Position numbers and translations under genes: made by a program. This document shows positions 1-7,282 of a stretch of 64,000 nucleotides of DNA, piece by piece. The notes below the pieces were generated by a model. The model was given only the letters and a program-made list of their open reading frames with translations, was not told the DNA's origin and did not search any database. Each line of letters opens with the position of its first letter. The first letter of the stretch is position 1. Source of the stretch: Actinomycetota bacterium (GTDB lineage: Bacteria; Actinomycetota; Actinomycetes; S36-B12); contig VGCC01000002.1 of NCBI GenBank assembly GCA_016870195.1, positions 62,001-126,000 on the forward strand, read 5' to 3'.

Positions 1-1
1 G

Positions 2-592
2 AATCCGGCGTTCTTCTACGAGCCGGGCGCGGGACCGCTGATGGATATGGGCCCCTATTACTTGTCCGCCTTACTGGGGCTCATGGGGTCCGTCGAATCG
101 GTCCAGGCTTCGTCGCAGGCGTCCTTCGGCCAACGTGAAGTATCAAGCGAGCCCTTGAAAGGCACCTGGATCGACGTGCACGTGCCAACGCACGTCGCTT
201 CGACCATGCGATTCGAGCGCGGCGGAATCGCCACCATGGTCACCAGTTTCGATGTCTGGGCTTCCCAGGCACCGCACCTGGAGATTTATGGATCCTCAGG
301 AACTCTCGTGCTGCCGAATCCAAATTGGTACGACGGGCAAGTGCTCTTGTGGCAGGTTGCCGGACAAGAGTGGGTGTCGCTGTCGCCACCGGTCTCTGCG
401 AACATCGACCGACGTGGTCTGGGTCTCGTTGACTTCGTCGAGGCGATCGCCGCGGGCGCGCAACCACGACTCGATGCGTCTCTCGGTTTGCACATTCTCG
501 ACATCATGGAGTCGATCGGTGTCAGCGCAAAAACTGATTGCTTAGTACCCGTGAGCAGTCGATTAAGTGGGCCACCTCTTCTGCAAGCATGA
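2..592 (+). CDS. Gfo/Idh/MocA-family oxidoreductase, C-terminal part (5' end outside window)
   Basis: The reading frame is already open at base 2 and closes with TGA at 590-592, so the N-terminal Rossmann NAD(P)-binding domain lies outside the window. The visible start contains FFYEPGAGPLMDMGPYYL, the conserved segment of the C-terminal alpha/beta dimerisation and substrate domain of the Gfo/Idh/MocA family, where the MDMGPYY helix lines the active site. Later stretches such as EIYGSSGTLVLPNPN and GLVDFVEAIAAG are also typical of the family. These enzymes oxidise or reduce sugars, inositols and similar polyols in the cytoplasm. The substrate cannot be read from this fragment, and the next genes run the other way, so there is no operon hint here. 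Confidence 0.85.
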   Translation, partial: NPAFFYEPGAGPLMDMGPYYLSALLGLMGSVESVQASSQASFGQREVSSEPLKGTWIDVHVPTHVASTMRFERGGIATMVTSFDVWASQAPHLEIYGSSGTLVLPNPNWYDGQVLLWQVAGQEWVSLSPPVSANIDRRGLGLVDFVEAIAAGAQPRLDASLGLHILDIMESIGVSAKTDCLVPVSSRLSGPPLLQA

Positions 593-677
593 CAGTCATC
601 GTTCACGCGGGCCGTACCCCTCGTGCTCGAGCCACTCGGGCAACGGGCACGAGATCGTGCGCTAGGCCCGAAGTGGC

Positions 678-998
678 CTAGTGCAAGTCGATGGCCTCGA
701 AGATGTGAACGCGGCCACCATGCTCCAGGTGAGGGTGGTCAGCGCAGGCGCTCGCTGCTGCATCGAGCGACGAGGCCTCAATGACTGTGTACCCGGACGC
801 AGGCATACCGCCATCACCATCAGCCGCTGGAGATCCGGGAGCCGAGATGAACTTCGACGACCCCAAGGGATCGCCGCCTGCGGCGATCGCACTTCCCATC
901 TTGGCGTACCACGCCTCCCAAGCAGCGAGAATCGCATCTTGCTCATCGCGCGATTCTGCAGTTTGTGAGCCTGAGTAGATCAAGACATAGCGGGACAC
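678..998 (-). CDS. YciI-like (YCII-related domain) protein
   Basis: A protein of 106 residues. It begins SRYVLIYSGSQ, continues with AWEAWYAKMGSAIAAGGDPL and ends with a beta-rich stretch, YTVIEASSLDAAASACADHPHLEHGG. That is the ferredoxin-like dimeric alpha+beta barrel pattern of YCII-related proteins. The family is mostly uncharacterised; some members are small lyases or act with dehydrogenases. I assign no reaction. The GTG start at 998 is preceded by an AGGA-type ribosome binding site (AGGAAAATT). It lies downstream of the P450 gene on the same strand with a 160-base gap, so co-transcription is possible but unproven. Confidence 0.75.
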   Translation of the reverse strand: MSRYVLIYSGSQTAESRDEQDAILAAWEAWYAKMGSAIAAGGDPLGSSKFISAPGSPAADGDGGMPASGYTVIEASSLDAAASACADHPHLEHGGRVHIFEAIDLH

Positions 999-1005
999 AA
1001 TTTTC

Positions 1006-1015
1006 CTAACGTTAG
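1006..1015. promoter_or_regulatory. Palindrome upstream of the YciI-like gene
   Basis: CTAACGTTAG is a perfect 10-base palindrome just upstream of the GTG at 998. It is placed where an operator would overlap the promoter of the minus-strand gene. No matching regulator gene lies next to it. Chance occurrence cannot be excluded. Confidence 0.3.
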
Positions 1016-1158
1016 CCGTGATCCAAGCTTAGTAGGCTTACAGGCTGCTCGTCCACGTAACGCAAATCCAAGATTCACCAAATTGACTAAAACAAAGTGC
1101 CGACGTGATGTTTCGATCGGATTGGACGAACTTCGATATAGCACGAGTGCATTCGTGA

Positions 1159-2370
1159 TTAACCCATGAGCTGAACGGGAATAGAGGCGTATCCGCGAAC
1201 GACGAAACCGTGGTGGCGAACGGGTTCTCCGCTCAATGAGATTCCTGGGAATCGGTTCAGCAGGTGCTCAAGAGCAGTCTTCATCTCCAGGCGCGCGAGC
1301 GATGCACCCAGGCAGAAGTGGGTGCCGGCGCTGAAAGTCAGGTGGGGGTTCGGGTTGCGATTCATGGTGAATCGCTCAGGCTGCACGAAGACGCTCGGAT
1401 CGTGATTGGCGCCCCCGAGTAACAGCCCTATCCGCTCACCGGCTGGAATCCGGATCGTTGCGGTCATGATCGGAGCGACGGCGAGACGCTCAAAGAGCTG
1501 CAATGGAGCGTCGAATCGCAAAATTTCGTCGACCACGGTTGACAGATCGATGGAATCGTTACTGAGCAGGGCCTGCCTGACCGTTACGTCCCGAAGGATA
1601 GTTACGACTCCCGTGCTCGACGCATTGATCACTGCGCCGGTACCACCGTTGAAAAGGAGAGCCGCACTGGCGACAGCCTCCTCGAAGGACAGGTGTGCAG
1701 GGCACTGGCTCATAAGGAAATCCAGGGGTATCGATTCAGTCGAACTCGATGCTCTCGACAGCCCAGCCGCCAGGATCTCCTCCATTTCCCGCGCACCGGC
1801 TTGGCTCAGGTACGCCTCGTTCGGTGTTTGGCACTTCTCAAAGGCTGCAACCATTTGCTCTGACGCCTCACGCAAGCGTTTGCCGTTGTTCTCGGAAAGG
1901 TTGAGGATCGAGCAGATCACTCGCACCGGCAAAGGTTCGAGGAATTCGGGCACGAGATCTCTCGTGGTGTGAGGATCGAGCAACATTGAATCGAGCAACT
2001 CTTTTACTACTGCCTCGACTACTGCCTCGATGGACATCCAGGTGCTCTTGCGGAAGGGCGGCGACATCGCCTTCCTCAACCGAGCATGGTCCGATCCCGA
2101 GCGATCCAGTGCTGACAGGGAGTTGAGTCGGTTGAAGCTCGCCCAGTCGGATTGAGGCGACCGGTCCTGAAATACACGTTGAGACCCGGGATGACGAAGG
2201 AGTGCGTTGGCTGTGCGGTAGTCCGCTGTCAACCACATGTCCCAGTCCGGACACCAGACGATGGGACCCTGGTTGCGTATCTGGGCGAGATACGGATAGG
2301 GATCATCCCAATCTTCGGCCGAAGTGACGTCGACGTCACGGAGAACCAAATCGTGCTTGTCTGCATCCAC
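1159..2370 (-). CDS. Cytochrome P450 with atypical I-helix
   Basis: A bacterial class I-type cytochrome P450 of 403 residues from the chosen start. Visible landmarks are the K-helix ExxR (EILR, near residue 282) and the heme-binding loop FSAGTHFCLG, with the ligand cysteine near residue 353. The I-helix is unusual: where the family has (A/G)Gx(D/E)T, this protein has GGTGA (about 242-246), so both the acid and the alcohol residue used for O2 activation are missing. The GTG at 2370 was chosen because a GAGGAA ribosome binding site lies six bases upstream and the length matches the family. A TTG at 2538 would add 56 residues. No ferredoxin or reductase gene is adjacent. The substrate is unknown. 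Confidence 0.88.
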   Translation of the reverse strand: MDADKHDLVLRDVDVTSAEDWDDPYPYLAQIRNQGPIVWCPDWDMWLTADYRTANALLRHPGSQRVFQDRSPQSDWASFNRLNSLSALDRSGSDHARLRKAMSPPFRKSTWMSIEAVVEAVVKELLDSMLLDPHTTRDLVPEFLEPLPVRVICSILNLSENNGKRLREASEQMVAAFEKCQTPNEAYLSQAGAREMEEILAAGLSRASSSTESIPLDFLMSQCPAHLSFEEAVASAALLFNGGTGAVINASSTGVVTILRDVTVRQALLSNDSIDLSTVVDEILRFDAPLQLFERLAVAPIMTATIRIPAGERIGLLLGGANHDPSVFVQPERFTMNRNPNPHLTFSAGTHFCLGASLARLEMKTALEHLLNRFPGISLSGEPVRHHGFVVRGYASIPVQLMG

Positions 2371-2619
2371 GATGTCTTCCTCGCGATACTCTGTTCTCTC
2401 GTTAAACTCGGGGCGGACGAGGATCGATAGTCTATCCTTTCGAGGCAATGACAAGTCTGTCCAATTGACCTGGGCGATCGAAGGTACAGAACGATATAGT
2501 GCCCTCCGGGGGAACTTGCCAACACTGCTGTCAGTCAAGTCTGTCCATCAGTATGCTCAATTCTGCAATTTGCACAGGCTTGATTCATGAGTGTTCTACT
2601 GAGTCCTGGCGTGGAAAGT

Positions 2620-3024
2620 TCATCGAAACGGGGGTTGGAGGTAGAACTTTTCCCAGCAGCCGTTCACGTGGGAAATGCGCTGCTTGCGGTATTCCCCGAG
2701 GCACCTGCCATTGGCGACTCCGGCCGTGTTCCAGAGGAACCCCGGTCCCACATCGTCGTAGACGGGCAGCACCATCACCATGCCCAGTTTCTTGGCCAGT
2801 GCTTGGAATCGCTCAATAACCAGACCCGTGACCGTCTCCGCGTACTCGAAAAACTGAGTGTCTTGGACCTGGCAGAAGTATGGGCCGAAGAAGAGCTCCT
2901 AGAAGCAGATCACCTGGGAACCCAGGGGAGCCGCCTCGCCGACATACTCCTCGTGCTTCGCGATCATCGACTCCTTGTCACCGGCCCAATCCGTCTAAGC
3001 CAGAGCCGCTCGAACGATGTTCAT
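2620..3024 (-). pseudogene. Nitrilase-superfamily amidohydrolase remnant (beta-ureidopropionase-like)
   Basis: The minus-strand frame from ATG at 3024 reads MNIVRAALA*TDWAGDKESM, then a second in-frame amber codon directly before ELFFGPYFCQVQD, and on to KKLGMVMVLPVYDD and YRKQRISHVNGCWEKFY before TGA at 2620. This matches the N-terminal half of carbon-nitrogen hydrolases of the beta-ureidopropionase / N-carbamoylputrescine amidase group. The catalytic glutamate (in ELFF) and lysine (in YRK) are present, but the sequence ends before the catalytic cysteine. Both internal stops, at 2995-2997 and 2899-2901, are TAG where the family has Gln (CAG). The frame is otherwise uninterrupted, which suggests recent decay. 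It sits head to head with a broken MocR-type regulator. Confidence 0.85.
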
Positions 3025-3078
3025 GCATACCCGCACGCCTATCGATGCCTTTTGTCATTCTTTACAGTAGACGTTCCG

Positions 3079-3091
3079 ATTGTGCGACAAT
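3079..3091. promoter_or_regulatory. Inverted repeat in the divergent control region
   Basis: ATTGT-GCG-ACAAT, five-base arms around a three-base centre, lies between the divergent nitrilase remnant and the MocR-type remnant. Position and symmetry fit an operator for the regulator encoded alongside. It may be a relic, because both flanking genes are decayed. Confidence 0.4.
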
Positions 3092-4487
3092 ATTTTTTCT
3101 ACAAAGTCGCATGGAATCGAGAACCAGGTGGCCGCACGATCCGAGCACCGTATCTTGGTGATGGGCGCTGTCCTCGAGAGCACCCCGAAGGGCATCGCGG
3201 TGGCCGTGAACCGGCTCATCCGGGATGACCGACTGCGACCCGGAGACCGCCTGCCCACCGTGCGTTAACTCGCTGCCGCCCTTGTGGTGGGTCCTGCGAC
3301 GGTGAGTGAGGCCTCGCAGGCGCTGTCCGCCGTGGGCTCCATCGTGTCCCGCGGCAGTACGGGCGCCCATGTGCGCGCCGCGGTGATTCCGAGCCGGCCC
3401 GTCCGATACCTCGGCGTTTGCGGGGCACCCTCCGCTCGCGGCCTCGATCTGTTGACCGGAACGCCAGACCCCGGGCTCCTTCCCTCGCTGACCGATGTAA
3501 TGGTGCGGGTCGGCGATCGCGGACGTCGAGCTACCCCGATGATCCAGTTCTCCCCAAACTGCGAGATCACCTTGCGGGCTCGTGGCCCTTCGCCCCCCTC
3601 GCCTGACGATCGTCGATGGCGCCCTCGACGCCGCCGCCCGGGTTGTCGGGGTAGTCGTGCGGCCCGACGACCGGGTTGTCATGGAGGACCCGGGCTTCCC
3701 CGCCTTGATCGACCTGCTCGAACGGGCGGGCGCGGACATCGTCCCGGTGCCCCTCGACCGACAGGGGATCGACGTCGATCTGTTGCGCAAGGCCATGGAG
3801 CTGAACCCGGTGGCCGTGTTCATCCAACCCCGAGCGCAGAACCCCACGGGAACCTCCATGACCCGCCTTCGCGCCTCGGAGGAGGCAGCGGTGGTGGATG
3901 GAACGCGGGCCATCGCCATCGAAGACGACCACAGCGGGGATATCGCGGTCGCCGACGTGGGCGTGGGTGCGTTCCTGCCCGATCGGACGGTCCACATCCG
4001 TAGCTACTCGAAATTGCACGGACCCGATCTCCGCATGGCTGCGGTGGGATGTACCGCCGATGTCCCAGACGCGCTGGCCGCACGTCGCATGTTCGGTGCT
4101 GGATGGACCAGCCGGGTCCTTCGAGGGGTCGTCCTCGAACTGCTCACCGACGCCGACGCCGTTGCTGCGGTGGCTGAGGCTCGCACGCGCTATGCCGCTC
4201 GAAGCGCGCGGGTTCGGGAGGGGCTTCGCGACCACGGCCTGTCGGTGAGCCCGGGGGATGGGATCAACGTCTGGGTCCAGGTTCCCGATGAGCGCGCGAG
4301 CCTGGTTGCCATGGCGGCTCGCGGTATCCGCGTCTCCCCCGGATCCCCTTTCCAAGTCGCACCCGGCCAGGTGCCGGCGATCCGGGTGACCTGTGGCGCG
4401 CTTCCCGATGACATGGATGTGATCGACACGGTCGCGGCCGGGATCGCCGGGGTGGAAGCGCCGGTGGGGATGACCGTCAGCGTCTAG
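3080..4487 (+). pseudogene. Decayed MocR-type (GntR plus aminotransferase domain) regulator
   Basis: The sequence encodes a winged-helix GntR domain (KGIAVAVNRLIRDDRLRPGD, then LPTVR) followed by a fold-type-I aminotransferase-like domain (QPRAQNPTG, EDDHSGDI, IRSYSKLHGPDLR, GDGINVWV), the layout of MocR/PdxR regulators. It is broken three times. TAA at 3266-3268 sits inside the helix-turn-helix. A frameshift near 3520-3527 moves to the frame reading SSYPDDPVLPKLRDHL. A second near 3595-3600 moves to the frame reading LTIVDGALDAAARVV. Each shift is consistent with loss of one base. The last frame is open from about 3582 to TAG at 4485-4487. The 5' end is uncertain: ATG at 3161, GTG at 3158, or further upstream. 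The family binds PLP and senses amines or amino acids, so it probably once controlled the adjacent genes. Confidence 0.82.
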
Positions 4488-4490
4488 CCT
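4485..4490 (+). promoter_or_regulatory. -10 box, leaderless start of aldehyde dehydrogenase
   Basis: TAGCCT lies six bases before the ATG at 4497, so transcription should begin at or next to the start codon. Its TAG is also the stop codon of the upstream MocR-type remnant. Confidence 0.6.
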
Positions 4491-4496
4491 TCGCAC

Positions 4497-5930
4497 ATGA
4501 CCGAAATCCTCAATCCCGCGAACGGCGTCGTGGTGGCGGACGTCGACTATGCGACCGCGGCGGGTGTTGACTCCGTCGTGCGCAGGGCCAGGGAAGCCTT
4601 CCCAGAGTGGTCGCGGGCAACCCCGGGTGAGCGCTCCGCTCGGATCGCGGCCCTGGCTGCTGCGATGGAGTCCCGCGCCGACGAATACGTACGCACCGAG
4701 ACCGCGCAGACGGGTAAGCCCCTGCGCCTCAGTCGCGAGTTCGATGTTCCCGGATCCATCGACAACGCGTTGTTCTTCTCGGGTGCAGCGCGCAACCTCG
4801 AGGGCAAGGCGTCGGCGGAGTGGGACGGGACCCACACCTCCCTGATCCGACGTGAACCCATCGGCGTCGTCGGGTCGATCGCACCGTGGAACTACCCCCT
4901 GCAGATGGCGATGTGGAAGATCCTCCCCGCGATCAGTGCCGGCAACACCATCGTTCTTAAGCCCGCAGAGATCACGCCGCTCACGGCGCTCATGGTTGCC
5001 GAGGATGCGCGGACCGCCGGCATCCCCGATGGAGTCGTCTCTGTCATCGTCGGCACCGGGCCCGAGGTGGGCGAGGCACTTGTCTCCCATCCTGGTGTGG
5101 ACATGGTGTCCTTCACGGGTTCGACTCCGGTGGGGAAGCGCGTGATGGAGCTCGCGACCCGCGACGTGAAACGTGTCCATCTCGAATTGGGCGGTAAAGC
5201 TCCGTTCGTCGTCTTCGACGACGCGAACCTCGACGCCGCAGTCCAGGGGGCTGCGGCGGGGGCCTTGATCAATACGGGTCAGGACTGCACGGCGGCCACG
5301 CGCGCCTACGTCCAGCGACCGCTCTACGAGGCCTTCGTCGAACAGGTAGCAGATCTCTTCGGTCGCATCGTCGTTGGAGACCCGCTCGTCGACTCGACGG
5401 ATCTCGGTCCGCTGATCTCACGCCGGCAACAGGAGCGGGTGGCGGCATTCGTGGAGCGGGCGCGGGATGCGGGCGCGAAGGTTCGGGTCGGCGGGTCCAT
5501 CCCCGGTGGCGATTTGGCCTGCGGCGCTTACTACACCCCGACCGTGATCACCGATGCAGGTCAGGACAGCGAGATCGTCCGATCGGAGGTCTTTGGCCCC
5601 GTGCTCGTGGTTCTCCCATTCGATTCCGACGATCAGGGACTCGAGCTCGCCAATGACACGGTCTACGGCCTCGCGGCGTCCGCATGGACCACCGATGTCT
5701 TTCGTGCGCTCCGGGCCCAGCGGGAGATCCGGGCGGGCTGCGTGTGGATCAACGATCACATCCCGATCGCGAGCGAAATGCCCCACGGCGGGTTCAAGCA
5801 GTCGGGGTTCGGCAAGGACATGTCCACGTATTCCTTCGAGGAGTACACCCAGGTCAAGCACGTGTCCCTGGACATCACCGGGGTTGCCGCCAAGCCCTGG
5901 CACCGCACGATCTTCGGAGAAAAGAGCTGA
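4497..5930 (+). CDS. Gamma-aminobutyraldehyde dehydrogenase-like aldehyde dehydrogenase
   Basis: NAD(P)-dependent aldehyde dehydrogenase of 477 residues, normal for the family. Visible motifs are the cofactor-binding APWNYPLQMAMWKI and KPAEITP, the FTGSTPVGK loop, the general-base glutamate in LELGGKAP and the catalytic Cys264 in NTGQDCTAATR. The QDC form resembles PatD-type aminobutyraldehyde dehydrogenases. Expected role: oxidise 4-aminobutanal to GABA in the cytoplasm. The neighbouring polyamine importer, FAD oxidase and GABA aminotransferase support this; betaine-aldehyde dehydrogenase activity is the main alternative. The start is fixed by a -10 box six bases upstream. Confidence 0.85.
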   Translation: MTEILNPANGVVVADVDYATAAGVDSVVRRAREAFPEWSRATPGERSARIAALAAAMESRADEYVRTETAQTGKPLRLSREFDVPGSIDNALFFSGAARNLEGKASAEWDGTHTSLIRREPIGVVGSIAPWNYPLQMAMWKILPAISAGNTIVLKPAEITPLTALMVAEDARTAGIPDGVVSVIVGTGPEVGEALVSHPGVDMVSFTGSTPVGKRVMELATRDVKRVHLELGGKAPFVVFDDANLDAAVQGAAAGALINTGQDCTAATRAYVQRPLYEAFVEQVADLFGRIVVGDPLVDSTDLGPLISRRQQERVAAFVERARDAGAKVRVGGSIPGGDLACGAYYTPTVITDAGQDSEIVRSEVFGPVLVVLPFDSDDQGLELANDTVYGLAASAWTTDVFRALRAQREIRAGCVWINDHIPIASEMPHGGFKQSGFGKDMSTYSFEEYTQVKHVSLDITGVAAKPWHRTIFGEKS

Positions 5931-5958
5931 GAAGCAGCCTGACGATATGGCTGAAATG

Positions 5959-5976
5959 GTCTAGGGTCGAAAGACC
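5959..5976 (+). promoter_or_regulatory. Promoter of the polyamine-binding protein gene, with inverted repeat
   Basis: TAGGGT (5962-5967) is a -10 box about 27 bases before the start codon. It lies inside GGTCT...AGACC, a five-base inverted repeat at 5959-5963 and 5972-5976. This suggests either a short 5' hairpin or an operator over the -10 element. Confidence 0.45.
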
Positions 5977-5994
5977 ACTTCACGAAGGGGAGAC

Positions 5995-7206
5995 ATGAAG
6001 GCGCATTCACTGCAGATCGTGGCGGCACTGGCGGGAACGATGCGTTCCTCCGTGTCCCGTCGTCGGCTTCTCCAGGCCGCGGGCATCGGCGGAGCGGCCA
6101 TGGCCGTTACCGCGTGCGGAACGGGCGGAGACTCCGCGTCGTCCGGCGAGGCCGCCTCGGCCGAGGACCTCTCCGACTCTGCCAAGTTGGTCAACTGGTC
6201 CAACTGGCCGTCGTACCTCGACATCAATGATGAGACCGGGGAGCGCCCGACCCTCCTCGCATTTCAGGAGCAGACCGGCATCTCGGTCACGTATACGGAA
6301 GACGTCAACGACAACAACGAGTTCTACGCGAAGGTGCGCACCCAACTCGAGCAGGGGCAGCCCATCGATCGGGATATCGTCGTCCTCACCGACTGGATGG
6401 CGGCCCTGTGGATCTCGAACGGCTATGCGCAGAAGTTGAACAAGGCCGAGATTCCCAATGAGGTGAACCTTGTGCCGAAGTACGTCGACGTTTCCTTCGA
6501 CCCAGGCCGGGAGTACTCGCTCCCTTGGCAGTCGGGATTCGGTGGACTCGGCTACAACAAAGCCGCCCTGAAGAGCGCCCTCGGTGTGGATGCGATCACG
6601 ACCCTCGACCAGCTCTTCGATCCGGCGCTGAGGGGCAAGATCACTGTTCTCTCCGAGATGCGCGACACCATGGGCTGCATCATGGCGTGGCAGGGGAACG
6701 ATCCGTCGAACTTCACCAAGGAACAGTTCGAGCAGGCGATCGAAGCGCTGGCGCAGCAGGTGGACTCCGGCCAGATTCGCCAGGTCACCGGCAACGATTA
6801 CATCGGTGCGCTGGAGAAGGGTGATGTCGTCGCGGTTATCGGCTGGTCGGGAGACCTCTTCGCCCTCGGGGACAACTTCGGGTTCGGTCTTCCGGAATCC
6901 GGCGGAATGCTCTGGACCGACAACATGCTGATCCCGCCGCTGGCAAGCCACAAGAAGAACGCCGAGAAATTGATGAACTACTACTACGACCCCGTGGTGG
7001 CGGCGACTGTGGCCGAGTACGTCAACTACATCTGCCCTGTGCAGGGTGCCCAGGAGGCGATGCTCGACATCGATCCTGCTCTCGCCGAGAGTCCGTGGAT
7101 CTTCCCGAATGCGGAGATCCTCGATCAGAGCTACGTCTTCATGGAGCTGACCATCGAGCAGGACGCCGAATACCAGCGGCTGTTCCAGACGGCGATCGGC
7201 AACTGA
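5995..7206 (+). CDS. Polyamine ABC transporter substrate-binding lipoprotein (PotD-like)
   Basis: Extracytoplasmic solute-binding protein of 403 residues. The N-terminus has a Tat-type signal (VSRRRLLQAAGIGGAAMAV) leading into a lipobox, VTAC, with Cys41 as lipidation site. The mature part starts LVNWSNWPSYLDI and includes NEFYAKVRTQLEQGQPIDRDI and NYICPVQGAQEAM, typical of spermidine/putrescine-binding PotD/PotF proteins. It should capture polyamines at the outer face of the membrane and deliver them to the PotB/PotC-like permeases encoded downstream. ATG at 5995 was chosen because AAGGGGAG lies just upstream. A hairpin and an internal promoter separate it from the ATPase gene, a common way to make more binding protein than pore. 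Confidence 0.9.
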   Translation: MKAHSLQIVAALAGTMRSSVSRRRLLQAAGIGGAAMAVTACGTGGDSASSGEAASAEDLSDSAKLVNWSNWPSYLDINDETGERPTLLAFQEQTGISVTYTEDVNDNNEFYAKVRTQLEQGQPIDRDIVVLTDWMAALWISNGYAQKLNKAEIPNEVNLVPKYVDVSFDPGREYSLPWQSGFGGLGYNKAALKSALGVDAITTLDQLFDPALRGKITVLSEMRDTMGCIMAWQGNDPSNFTKEQFEQAIEALAQQVDSGQIRQVTGNDYIGALEKGDVVAVIGWSGDLFALGDNFGFGLPESGGMLWTDNMLIPPLASHKKNAEKLMNYYYDPVVAATVAEYVNYICPVQGAQEAMLDIDPALAESPWIFPNAEILDQSYVFMELTIEQDAEYQRLFQTAIGN

Positions 7207-7207
7207 T

Positions 7208-7233
7208 CGCGGGAGTAGAAATCGCTCCTCGCG
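7208..7233 (+). terminator. Hairpin between binding-protein and ATPase genes
   Basis: CGCGGGAG pairs with CTCCTCGCG around a nine-base loop with one bulge. It begins two bases after the potD-like stop. No long U-tract follows, so it may be a partial terminator or a 3' stabiliser of the upstream message. Confidence 0.45.
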
Positions 7234-7247
7234 AGCTCTTTCGGCGT

Positions 7248-7253
7248 TAGGGT
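7248..7253 (+). promoter_or_regulatory. Possible internal -10 box before potA-like gene
   Basis: TAGGGT lies 29 bases before the ATG at 7283, after the intercistronic hairpin. A strong purine-rich ribosome binding site (GGGGAGGGGCGGG) follows. Supported by position and consensus only. Confidence 0.4.
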
Positions 7254-7282
7254 CTGGCAGGCACGGTGGGGAGGGGCGGGAT

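Noticed and set aside
2899-2997. Amber recoding in the nitrilase remnant (TAG read as glutamine or pyrrolysine)
   Set aside because: TAG is used as an ordinary stop by many genes in the window, and the protein lacks its catalytic cysteine half anyway.
2587-3228. Plus-strand frame of 213 codons across the nitrilase remnant
   Set aside because: The minus strand carries long matches to nitrilase motifs; the plus frame is its shadow.
3567-5180. Long minus-strand reading frame (537 codons) opposite the MocR-type remnant and aldehyde dehydrogenase
   Set aside because: Its product is rich in Arg, His, Gly and Asp with no recognisable domain; it is the antisense shadow of GC-rich coding DNA.
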